From Lentisphaeraceae bacterium (GTDB lineage Bacteria > Verrucomicrobiota > Kiritimatiellia > RFP12 > DVOR01): 64,000 bases of DNA. The stretch is taken from contig SFJE01000011.1 of NCBI GenBank assembly GCA_004555175.1, positions 1 through 64,000 of the forward strand, read 5' to 3'. Shown in pieces: positions 9,070 to 19,100 of the stretch. A program made the translations under genes and the position numbers. Numbering within the stretch: position 1 is the first letter of the stretch; every line of letters begins with the position of its first letter. Below the pieces are notes generated by a model. That model had not been told where the DNA came from and ran no database searches. It saw nothing but the letters and a program-made list of their open reading frames with translations.

Positions 9070-10257
9070 GTGACCGCCCCCCGGGCCATTCTCCACGTGG
9101 ATATGGATGCCTTCTTCGCATCCATCGAGCAGCACGACCACCCCGAGTGGCGCGGCAAGCCGGTCATTGTCGGCGCGCCACCAGACTGCCGGGGCGTGGT
9201 CTCCACCTGCTCCTACGAAGCCCGGCGCTTTGGGGTCCACTCGGCGATGCCCTCGCGACAGGCGGCTGAACGCTGCCCGGAGGGGATCTTTGTCCGCCCG
9301 CGGATGGCGCGCTACCAGGAGGTCAGCGCGACCGTCTTCCGCCTCTTTGGTGAGATGACCCCCTTCGTCGAAGGGCTGAGCTGCGACGAAGCCTTCCTAG
9401 ACGTTACAGGCGTGCGCGGTCTCTTTGGCGAGCCCGAGGCCATCGCCCGGCGCCTCAAGGCGCGCATTCTCGAAGACCTCGGCCTCACCTGCAGCGTCGG
9501 CGTGGCCCCCAATAAGTTCCTCGCCAAACTCGCCAGCGAAGAGCGCAAGCCCAACGGCCTCTTCACCGTCCCGCCCGAAGGCCCAGCGCTCCTCTCTTGG
9601 CTCGGAGCCAAACCCATTAGCGCCCTCTGGGGCGTAGGCCCAAAACTGGCCGACCGCCTCGCCACCGCCAACATCCGTCGCGTGCGCGACCTGCAGCAAG
9701 TCGACCCCGAGCGTCTGCGCGCGCTGACCACCCCCGGCGTGGCCGACCACCTCCTCGCCATTGCCTTCGGGCGCGACGATCGCCCCGTCACCCCCGAGCA
9801 CGAAGAGAAGTCCCTCTCCCGCGAGCATACATATCCCGAAGATGTCACCTCCCCCGAGCGCCTCCGCCAGACCCTGCGCGAGATTGCCCTGGACGTGGGG
9901 CGGCGCTTACGCGCGGCGGGCCTTTGGGCCAAGACCGGTCGCCTCAAAATCCGCTATGCCGGCTTCCGGACCGTCACCCGCCAAGCCCCCTTCGCCGTGC
10001 CCGTCTGCGACGACCGCGCCCTGCGCGAAATGGCTTGGGAACTCCTTGCGAGGCACCTCGAGCCCAACACCCCCGTCCGCCTCATCGGCTTTGGCGCTGA
10101 GAATCTCACCCCCTCCCCCTCGCCCTACGGCGAAGAGGACCTCTTTGCCGCCGAGGCCGCCGCCCATCCTCGCGAACGCGAAGAACGCCTCTGCGCCACC
10201 CTCGACCGCCTCCGCGCGCGCTACGCCTCCGCCTTCCCCGATTCCAAAGCCCCCTAA
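9070..10257 (+). CDS. dinB: DNA polymerase IV, Y-family translesion polymerase
   Basis: A 395-residue Y-family polymerase for error-prone lesion bypass. Catalytic motifs are DMDAFFASIEQ at the N terminus and SCDEAFLDVTG near residue 106; the usual family form is SIDEAFLD, so Ile is replaced by Cys beside the catalytic Asp-Glu pair. A helix-hairpin-helix segment (WGVGPKLADRL) near 190 and a little-finger region follow. I choose GTG at 9070, 14 bp after the permease stop; an ATG at 9103 would remove the start of the palm domain. I see no obvious C-terminal clamp-binding peptide and no LexA box. It lies directly behind the ABC transporter genes and may be read from their promoter. Confidence 0.93.
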   Translation: MTAPRAILHVDMDAFFASIEQHDHPEWRGKPVIVGAPPDCRGVVSTCSYEARRFGVHSAMPSRQAAERCPEGIFVRPRMARYQEVSATVFRLFGEMTPFVEGLSCDEAFLDVTGVRGLFGEPEAIARRLKARILEDLGLTCSVGVAPNKFLAKLASEERKPNGLFTVPPEGPALLSWLGAKPISALWGVGPKLADRLATANIRRVRDLQQVDPERLRALTTPGVADHLLAIAFGRDDRPVTPEHEEKSLSREHTYPEDVTSPERLRQTLREIALDVGRRLRAAGLWAKTGRLKIRYAGFRTVTRQAPFAVPVCDDRALREMAWELLARHLEPNTPVRLIGFGAENLTPSPSPYGEEDLFAAEAAAHPREREERLCATLDRLRARYASAFPDSKAP

Positions 10258-10503
10258 CCAGCGGCTAATGCCCCTCGATTAAATCCAAGCGAAGGCGCTA
10301 TCTCAATAAGGAATACAAAAAAAGAGGGCTTCTAGGCGCTTTGCCTAAGACAATGGTCAGGCTTGGCGGATTTCGCGGTTGCGCAGGTAAGGGCTTGTAA
10401 GAGGCCATCACGAAGGGTTCTATCGTGGCAAATAGGAGGCCCAAGTGCGGGGTAAGGGTGCCCCCGATGAACGGGTGTGGTCATCGCGCGTGGGGGAAAG
10501 AGA
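10258..10503. other. Intergenic region between dinB and the giant surface-protein gene
   Basis: About 250 bases between convergent genes, with no credible coding sequence. A short TAGGC/GCCTA hairpin lies near 10336-10350 and an A7 run near 10316. I see nothing else. Confidence 0.5.
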
Positions 10504-10538
10504 CTCCGCCACTGCCCCAAAAGGTCACAGTGGTGGAG
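10504..10538 (-). terminator. Possible terminator of the giant surface-protein gene
   Basis: An 11-bp stem with one wobble pair (10504-10514 with 10528-10538) lies 10 bp past the leftward stop at 10549. The following minus-strand sequence is only moderately T-rich (TCTCTTTCC), so its efficiency is uncertain. Confidence 0.4.
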
Positions 10539-10548
10539 ACGTAACGCG

Positions 10549-12495
10549 CTACTTGCTCACACGAATGCAATAGAAAGCGCTAGAGCCGTGTTGCGTGACC
10601 TGCGGCTGCCAAGGTTGCCCATCGCCAACCTTGCTGTCGCCCTCCGTGAGATTATCGAGCGAATCGCCCTCCCAGAGCGTATAGGTGAGGCCGGGCTTCG
10701 TCTTGGCGGTGGTAAGCGGTTGCTCGGCCGAGGGGTCGAAGACCGCCCCACCCGTCTCGGAGGTGTCGAGAATGGCCTTGGCAATCTCGGCCTTCACCTC
10801 AGCCTGGGAGAGGTTGGCCTTCCCCGCCACCGCCGCCGGAATGTCAAGGAAGTCGGTAATGTCGTGGCGTTTATCGCCGTCGACTTTAACCACCTTAATC
10901 GTGGCCCCATTGGCCGTCACACTCGTGGCCGTGCTCGGCACCTCGACGGTCACCTTCTCGGGCTCCACCTCCTCAGGAATGGAGACCACGATCTCCCCCA
11001 CCCCCACACTCGGCTTGACAGTGATTTGCCCCTTCTCATCGGTCTCTACCACGGCATCGGGGTCGCCCTCGACCGTGGGTCCGGTAAGATAGAGGCTCAT
11101 TGTCAGGTTCTGCCAGGTGCCGTTGGAGAGCACAGCGAGCCACGCTGCCTGGTGTTCAGACAGATAGGTTCCGGTGAGAGTCCTATCGCCAAAGGCCCAT
11201 TCCCCGCAGTAGTCCAACGGTTCCCCCTTGAAGTGCACGGTCTTGAGGTTGTAGCACTCGAGGAAGGCCCAGTCGCACACGCGCCGCACGGAGGCTGGCA
11301 GGGTGACCGAGGTGATGGAGTTCCAGCGGCTGTAGAAGAAAGCACATTCGCTGATTTCCTCTACGCCATCGGGGACCACGAAGTCGCCGCGCGCGGTGGG
11401 GGCTGCCATTAGCACGGTGCGCGCCTTGTTGTAGAGGTAGCCATACTCGTCGGAAGCATAGCACGCATTGGCCGGGTCGACAGTATAGCGCAGATTAGGG
11501 CTGCCCCAGGAGGCACCATCGTCGAAGAAGGTGACCGCCGCCGGGATGGAGACCGACTTCAGGCGACTACAGTTGGCGAAGGCTTCATCGTAGATTGTGG
11601 TTACCGTGGCTGGCAAGATCACCGACTCGACATTATGGCAAGAGCCGAAGCCAGAGTAATCATCATCGCCTAGTTCGCCCGGGCGGCCAATGGCAATGAC
11701 CGGGTATCCGCCAAGCGTGTTGGGGACAACCACATTCGCGCTGGCACCGCTCGCCTCGTCATCGTATTCCACCAGCGTCGCTCCCGCTTCACTCAGGGTG
11801 TAGGAGAAGCAACCATCCGTGTATTCCACTGTCCGCCACAGGGCGTAGAGGGTGACGGTGCCATCGGCTTCGGTTGTCAAGTTGCTGACCTCCGCACCAT
11901 TGCGATAGCGCAGGGGTCCTTCGGCCTCAGTAGCCCAGCCAACGAAGGCACAACCCACGCGCGTGAACGCGTTTTCGCGTAGGGTGACGGTGGCATTATA
12001 GTCGGCTAGCGTTCCCTCCATCTCGCCTGTGCCACCATTGGCATCGTAGGCGATGGTGTAGGTGTTAGCCTGCCAGAGAGCGTAGAGCGTGATGGTGCCA
12101 TTCAGTTCGGCTGTCAGGTTTTCCACCTCCGCGCTATCGGGATAGACCACCTCGCCCGCCGCCTCGGTAGCCCAGCCGGCGAAGGTATAACCCGTGCGCG
12201 TAAAGAGGCTCGCGGGCAACTGGAGGCTTTCGCCATAGGTGGCGGGAGTCGAGGCCATCGCGCCTTCGCCGCCGTTGGCGTTGTAGGCAATCGTGTAGCT
12301 GTTGGCCTGCCAGAGGGCGTAGAGCGGAACCTCTTGGTCGGCCAATTCAGTCAAGTTGACCACCTCCGCGCCATCGGCGTAAACCACAGGCCCTTCAGCC
12401 TCCGTGGACCAGCCCCGGAAGGTGTGGCCCACGCGCGTGAAGGCGTTTTCGCGTAGGGTGACGGTGACATTATAGTCGGCTAGCGTCCCCTCCAT
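10549..12495 (-). CDS. C-terminal fragment of the giant surface protein
   Basis: A 648-codon open segment downstream of the TGA at 12547; the first Met at 12495 is internal to a repeat and has no ribosome site, so it is unlikely to be translated alone. It holds the last InlB-type repeats (pattern YTIAYDANGG ... GYTFAGWATE ... TLYALWQ), then a short BspA-type LRR block (about 11100-11810). A proline/valine-rich beta segment follows, and the terminal region near 10549-10710 contains GLTYTLWEGDSLDNL and ends FYCIRVSK. I have the impression that similar ends close many large secreted proteins of Kiritimatiellota/Lentisphaerota and may be an attachment or sorting domain, but I cannot confirm this from the sequence. 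Confidence 0.6.
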   Translation of the reverse strand: MEGTLADYNVTVTLRENAFTRVGHTFRGWSTEAEGPVVYADGAEVVNLTELADQEVPLYALWQANSYTIAYNANGGEGAMASTPATYGESLQLPASLFTRTGYTFAGWATEAAGEVVYPDSAEVENLTAELNGTITLYALWQANTYTIAYDANGGTGEMEGTLADYNATVTLRENAFTRVGCAFVGWATEAEGPLRYRNGAEVSNLTTEADGTVTLYALWRTVEYTDGCFSYTLSEAGATLVEYDDEASGASANVVVPNTLGGYPVIAIGRPGELGDDDYSGFGSCHNVESVILPATVTTIYDEAFANCSRLKSVSIPAAVTFFDDGASWGSPNLRYTVDPANACYASDEYGYLYNKARTVLMAAPTARGDFVVPDGVEEISECAFFYSRWNSITSVTLPASVRRVCDWAFLECYNLKTVHFKGEPLDYCGEWAFGDRTLTGTYLSEHQAAWLAVLSNGTWQNLTMSLYLTGPTVEGDPDAVVETDEKGQITVKPSVGVGEIVVSIPEEVEPEKVTVEVPSTATSVTANGATIKVVKVDGDKRHDITDFLDIPAAVAGKANLSQAEVKAEIAKAILDTSETGGAVFDPSAEQPLTTAKTKPGLTYTLWEGDSLDNLTEGDSKVGDGQPWQPQVTQHGSSAFYCIRVSK

Positions 12496-12546
12496 CTCGC
12501 CCGTGCCACCGTTGGCATCGTAGGCGATGGTGTAGGTGTTAGCCTG

Positions 12547-12969
12547 TCAGAGGGCATAGAGCGTGATGGTGCCATTCAGTTCGGCTGTCAGGTTCTCCAC
12601 CTCCGCGCTATCGGCGTAGAGCGCCTCGCCCTGCGGAGTCGTGGCCCACCCCTGGAAGGTGTAACCCGTGCGCGTAAAGAGGCTCGCGGGCAACTGGAGG
12701 CTTTCGCCATAGGTGGCGGGGGTCGAGGCCATCGCGCCTTCGCCGCCGTTGGCGTTGTAGGCAATCGTGTAGCTGTTGGCCTGCCAGAGGGCGTAGAGCG
12801 GAACCTTTTGGTCGGCCAATTCAGTCAAGTTGACCACCTCCGCGCCATCGGCGTAAACCACAGGCCCTTCAGCCTCCGTGGACCAGCCCCGGAAGGTGTA
12901 GCCCACGCGCGAGAAGGCATTGGCCGAGAGGGCAATCGGTTGACCGTAGGTTGCCGAAGTCGCGGCCAT
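12547..12969 (-). CDS. Internal fragment of the giant surface protein between two stops
   Basis: A 140-codon open stretch made of about one and a half InlB-type repeats, bounded upstream by the TAG at 13183 and ended by TGA at 12547. It has no signal peptide and no ribosome site. The same repeat at 12069-12495 is nearly identical at DNA level and carries TGG where this copy has TGA, showing that the stop is a G-to-A change in a conserved Trp codon (LYALWQAN). It should be read as part of the larger gene. Confidence 0.5.
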   Translation of the reverse strand: MAATSATYGQPIALSANAFSRVGYTFRGWSTEAEGPVVYADGAEVVNLTELADQKVPLYALWQANSYTIAYNANGGEGAMASTPATYGESLQLPASLFTRTGYTFQGWATTPQGEALYADSAEVENLTAELNGTITLYAL

Positions 12970-13182
12970 TGAGCCCTCGCCACCGTTGGCGTTGTAGGAA
13001 ATCGTGTAGGTATTGGCCTGCCAAACGGCATAGAGCGTGACCGTGGCGCCAACCTCGGTGGCTAGGTTGGAAACCGAGGCGTCCGGCGCGTAAGCCAGCT
13101 CACCCGTAGGCGAGGTGGCCCAACCAGCAAAGGTGTAGCCAGAGCGGGTAAAGGCATTTGGGGCAAGTGTAACCGACTGACC

Positions 13183-16100
13183 CTAGTGTGCGAGGGTCGC
13201 AGGCGTGGTGCCATTGCCGCCATTGGCGTGGTAGGCAATTGTATAGCCATTGCCGACCCAGACTGCATAGAGCGTAACTGTACCATTGGCCGTGGCGGTG
13301 AGGTTGGAGACCTCCGCACCATCGGCGTAGAGCGCTCCTCCCGTGGCGGAGGTGGCCCAGCCGGCAAAGGTGTAGCCCACGCGCGTAAAGGCGTTGGCGC
13401 TCAGGGAGAAAGGCGTACCATAGACCGCCGTGGTGTTCTCCATCGAGCCCATACCGCCGTTGGAGGCATAGATGACGGTGTAGCTGTTGGCCTTCCAGGT
13501 GGCGCGGATGGTTTGGTCGCCAGTCATCGCGCTGTTGATGGCCGCCGGCTGCCAGCCTTGGAAGGTATAGCCGGTCACCTCCGAAGGCGTGGTGAAGGTG
13601 TACTCTGTGCCCTCTTCATAGGTTTCCGGGTTGCGGTGGGTGGCACCCATCAGGTTCTCGTAGGTGATTTTGGAGAAGACGATGGCGGCAGGGTCCTTCT
13701 CAAAGGTCACCATCACATAGCACGCCTCGTCAGCTGTAAAGGTGAGGGGGTTCTCCGTGCTCGTTGTCCCATCCAAGAACATCCACTGGACAAAGCGCTG
13801 TTTTTCAGCCGGAACAGCCTCCAGCGTAACCGTCTCGCCGATGTGATAGGTGCCCGTGCCGCGCACCTCGCCCTCGCCACCCCCAAGAATAGCCAGAACC
13901 TCCACCAATCCCATTCTCAGACCGTAGTAGTAACCACCCTCAATGACTTGGTTCCACGCCTCTTCCAACTCCGCCGGATAGTTGCCGACGGCCGTGGTAT
14001 TGGCCGGGAAGGGCTGAGTGGGCGTGGAGCCCTTGGTCAGGGGGCAGCCCTCGAAGGTGACCGACTGCAACTTGGTACAGAAAGCAAAGGCATAGTCCCC
14101 AATCGAGAGCAAGCTCCTGGGGAAGGTGATGTCTGTCAAACCCGTGCTGGTCACAAAGGCGCGCGCATCAATACCGGTGACCAAATAGTCATCCAACATC
14201 ATTGGCAAACGGACGGCACCGGAAAGGGGAATCGTCGACCCCGTGATAATCGCTTCGCCGCCGAGGGCACGATACTTGTAGTTGCCGGATGTGCCCGTGT
14301 AGTAGCTATCGGCCACCATCTTCAAGCCATCCCACATCAGGCTACCATTCAAGGCCGCCTCCCAGGTGGCCGCATACTCGGTGGGATAGGTGCTACGCAT
14401 CTGGTCGAGGTTCATCCCCGAAAAGACCATCCCCGTCCGCGTTGGAACCGTGCCGCGGAAAGCGACTAAGTTCAGACTCGTGCAGTTCTTGAATGCCCCG
14501 ACCTGCAGTAACGAGACCGTGGCTGGGACCGTAAAGGCCCGTAGCGAGGTGGCGTTCTCAAAGGCATTGGCCTGAATAGTCAAGAGCCCATCGGTGGCGA
14601 AACAGTAAATCAACCCGCCGCAATCCTTAAAGGCGCGCGGCTCGAGGGTCGTAATGTCCGCCAGATAGACGAAGTTTAGGGCCGAGTTGCCCATAAAGGC
14701 CTCTTCGCCGACGAAGTGAACATTGACCGGCGTGGCATACTCGCCCCCGCGGTAGACCGGGAAGTGCAGCAGCCACTCGTTGTTCGCCGAGAAAAGCACG
14801 CCATCGACCGACTTGTAGTTCCGGTTCCCCTCGGCCACCAACACGCGGTTGCAGCCCGTAAAGACCCGTTTACCCAGCGTCGTCAGCGAAGCCGGTAGTA
14901 CCATCTCCTCCACCGCAGAGCAACCCCAGAAGGCCTCGTCGCCAACCTTCGCGAGCCCCTCGGCAAAGACCACCTCAGTCAACCCCGTGCACTCCGCAAA
15001 GGCCCGCGCCCCAATCTCAGTCACCGAAGCAGGAATCTCCACCCGCTCTAGCGCGCTGCACCCCTCAAAGGCCCGCGCGCCAATGGAGGTCACACCCGCC
15101 GGAAGCACAATCGACCGCAGGATCTCATTCCCAGCAAAGACCGCCTCGGGAATCTCCGCCGCCGCCGTCGTCAACGTCACCTCTGTCAGGTTGGCCGTCG
15201 ACATCCCACTCGGCAAGAACGGTGCCACCAAGGTCGTTGGTGCCACCCCCGTAAACGCCCCCTCGCCAATCTCCGTCACCGAAGCAGGAATCTCCACCCG
15301 CTCCAGCGCACTACACCCCTCGAAGGCTCGCGCCCCAATAGCGGTCACCCCCGCCGGCAATGTAATCGTCCGCAGAGCTGTATTCCCCGCAAAGACCGCC
15401 TCGGGAATCTCCGCCGCCGCCGTCGTCAACGTCACCTCTGTCAGGTTGGCCCTCGACATCCCACTCGGCAAGAGCGGTGCCACCAAAGTCGTCGGTGCCA
15501 CCCCCGTAAACGCCCCCTCGCCAATTGTCACCACACCGTTAGGAATGACCACCGTTGTCACCGCCCTACATCCCGAAAAGGCTTGAGCACCGATGGCCGT
15601 CACCCCCTCGGGGATAAGAATCGAGGTCAGCGAAGTGCAATTTGTAAAAAGATTAGCTCCAAGAGCAGTTATCCCCTCGGGAATCTCCACCGAGGTCAGA
15701 GAACTGCAACCGTAGAACGCAGAACTGCCGATGGAGGTCACGCTCGCAGGAATCGTCACCGAGGTCAGGGAAGTGCAATCGCTAAACGCATAGTTGCCGA
15801 TGGAGGTCACGCTCGCAGGAATCTCCACTGAGGTCAGAGAACTGCAACCACGGAACGCAGAACTGCCAATGGAGGTCACTCCCTCGGGAATCGTCACCGA
15901 GGTCAGGGAACTGCAACCACGGAACGTAGAACTGCCGATGGAGGTCACGCCCTCGGGAATCGTCACCGAGGTTAATTTCTCTTTCGACATTCCACTTGGC
16001 ACACAAGAGGCAACCAATGTTTTTGGTGCCACGCCCACGAACGCCTGATCGCCGATGGAGGTCACGCTCGCGGGAATCGTCACCGAGGTCAGAGAACTGC

Positions 16101-19100
16101 AACCCTCGAACGCACTGCCGCCGATGGAGGTCACGCCCTCGGGAATCGTCACCGTGGTCAGAGAACTGCAACCCTCGAACGCACAGTAGCCAATGGAGGT
16201 CACCCCCTCGGAAATCGTCACCGAGGTCAGAGAACTGCAACCACAGAACGCAAGACTGCCAATGGAGGTCACGCTCGAGGGAATCGTCACCGAGGTCAGA
16301 GAACTGCAAGACCGAAACGTATTGTCGCCAATGGAGGTGACGCTCGAGGGAATCGTCACTGAGGTCAGAGAACTGCAACCGTAGAACGCAGAACTGCCGA
16401 TGGAGGTCACGCTCGCAGGAATCTCCACCGAGGTCAGAGAACTGCAACCGTAGAACGCAGAACTGCCAATGGAGGTCACGCTCGAGGGAATCGTCACCGA
16501 CCTCAGAGAACTGCAACCATGGAACGCATAACTGCCGATGGAGGTCACCCCCTCGGGAATCGTCACCGTGGTCAGAGAACTGCAACCCGAGAACGCATAG
16601 TTACCGATGGAAGTCACGCTCGAGGGAATCGTCACCGTGGTCAGGGAACTGCAACCCTCGAACGCCCTGCCGCCGATGGAGGTCACCCCCTCGGGAATCG
16701 TCACAGAGGTTAATTTCTCTTTCGAGATTCCACTTGGCACACAAGAGGCAACCAATGTTTTTGGTGCCACGCCTGTAAACGCCCCCTCGCCAATCTCCGT
16801 CACCGAAGCGAGAATCGTCATCGAGGTCAATGCGTTACACCCGCTAAACGCCCTGTCGCCGATGGTGGTCACGCTCGAGGGAATTGTCACCGAGGTCAGA
16901 GAACTGCAATACGCGAACGCATAGTCGCTAATGGTGGTCACGCTTGAGGGAATCGTCACCGAGGTCAAGGAACTGCAATCCTCGAACGCATAGCCGCCGA
17001 TGGAGGTCACGCCCTCGGGAATCGTCACCGAGGTCAGAGAACTGCAACCGGAAAACGCAGAGGAGCCGATGGAGGTCACGCCCTCGGGAATCGTCACTGA
17101 GGTCAGAGAGCTGCAACCCTCGAACGCAAAAGAGCCGATAGAGGTCACATTCGCAGGAATAACATAATCTCCTGCTACACTTGGAGCCGCAAGAAGTGCT
17201 GTATATGCCTTATTGAACAAACAACCATCTTGTGAGGCATAAGATGGATTATTGACATTCACCGAAATCATTAAAGAACTGCAACCCGCGAACGCAGAAC
17301 TGCCAATGGCGGTCACGCTCGCGGGAATCGTCACCGAGGTCAGAGAACTGCAACCACGGAACTCAAAAGAGCCGATGGAGGTCACGCCCTCAGGAATTGT
17401 CACCGAGATTAACTTCTTGCTTGACATCCCATTCGGCACAGAGGCGGCAATCAACACCTCTGGTGCCACTCCGGAGAATGCGTAATAGCCGATGGAGGTC
17501 ACACTCACGGGAATCTCCACCGAGATTAGCGCGCTGCAATCGGAGAACGCCCTGGAAGCAATAGAGGTCACACCGTCGGGAATGATCAACGAGGTTAAAG
17601 ACGCTTTCGACATACCACTCGGGAGAAAAGCGGCAACTAGCGTCTCGGGGGCCACACCCCTAAATGCATCTGTCCCTACTGTTGTCACACTGGTAGAAAG
17701 TGTCACCGAAACAAGCGAAGCGCAGTTGGTAAAGGCATAGTCCCCAATCGCCGTTACGGGCAACCCTGCGATTTCGACAGGAATCACGAGATGCCCATCT
17801 TCTGGCAGTTGCGCATACGAGAGGATTGTCACCGTGGAGTTCGCAATGCTGTAATAGAGCTGCGAGTCTGAATCGTATAAGCTACATGCCGCTTGGAGTG
17901 GTCCTGCGCCTTCCCATATTATCTCATCCACCCAACCGCAATCGCTTCCAGAAGAAACGCTTCTGTCCTTTGTGTACTGCCAGGTAAAGGTGGCGGTGGC
18001 TTCATCTGTCTTGGCGTAGGTTATCGTCTGCCAATCCTGCGTGCCCGAGATGCGTTGAATCTGAGTCCCATCGCACAAGAAAGAGAGCCAGTCGTAATTG
18101 CTCTCCGAAGAGACTTTCCACCGGAAGGTCAGTGTCCCGGGGCCGGTCAGCGTTAGCGACATTGCCGAAGTGCCACCATCGCTGATGGCTCCGCTTTTCC
18201 ACACCTGCGTGCCATTCAATGTAACTTCCTGCCACGGAACACTTCCATAAGTAAGTAAGGATTCTAGATTGCCCTCCGCAGATGAATCGCGCTCGTAGGA
18301 GACAATCTCCGAGGGCACCCACCCCTCCTTCATCGCGCGGACCTTAAGGGTCCCGCTTCCAGAGAGAGAAAGAAGACCCGGCGTTATGGGACTTTGCTCC
18401 ATCGGCTCGCTGCCATCGACCGTGTAATGCAATGTTGCCCCTTCGGTTGTGGTGGAGACGATGACCCGATTCCCTTCTCGCACTGTTAAGATGGGGGTGG
18501 AGACCTGTTGTGCCAACGTGCCTTGAACCGTCGCCGTACGTGTCTCAATACTCGCACCATCCTTCAGCGTCTCAAGAAGGAGCAAATAGTATCCGCTCTC
18601 CTCAGGTGCCCAGGCTTTCTCGCCCGCTTGCGTGTCGGTATGCCACAACTCACCATTGATGGTTATGCGGACCGTATCACCGCCAGCCCAAGCCGGATTA
18701 TACGGAAGCGCCGACACCTCCGAGGCCCCAATCACGCGCGAAGCGACTGTGGCATCATAGGTAATCGTTGCAGTCTGAATAGAGGTCACCACCGCTTCGA
18801 TTCCCTCACCCTCCTCCTGCGTCGCCATCAAATCAGCCGTGCAAACCAAGCGGAAACCATCCCACTTTTCCTGACTGGTAGTTGAGATATAATCCCGCGC
18901 AGCAGAACGACACCCGTTTGCCGAATCGTGCCAACAACAACCGCGCAAAGCATGTGAAGAACCCGAAGTCGATCCACAAGGATCAATCGCTGCTTCCGTC
19001 CCCAGATCATGCTTGAACCAATCTCGGCACCACTCCCACACATTACCGTGCATATCGTAAAGGCCCCATTCATTCGGCTGATAACTGCCGACCGTTGCAG

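Noticed and set aside
12547..13185. Alternative genetic code or selenocysteine at the in-frame TGA and TAG
   Set aside because: TGA is a genuine stop elsewhere (e.g. the GTGA junction at 6287-6290) and TAG ends ilvD. The TGA replaces a Trp codon, not a Cys, and no SECIS-like hairpin is evident.
13186..14469. 427-codon rightward frame inside the giant gene, with many smaller ones at 14.8-17.7 kb
   Set aside because: They are periodic antisense images of the LRR codons (repeating MEVTPSGIVTEVRELQ) without ribosome sites.
15700..17500. Second CRISPR-like regular repeat
   Set aside because: The 69-bp period is 23 codons of an open leucine-rich-repeat frame; it is coding.
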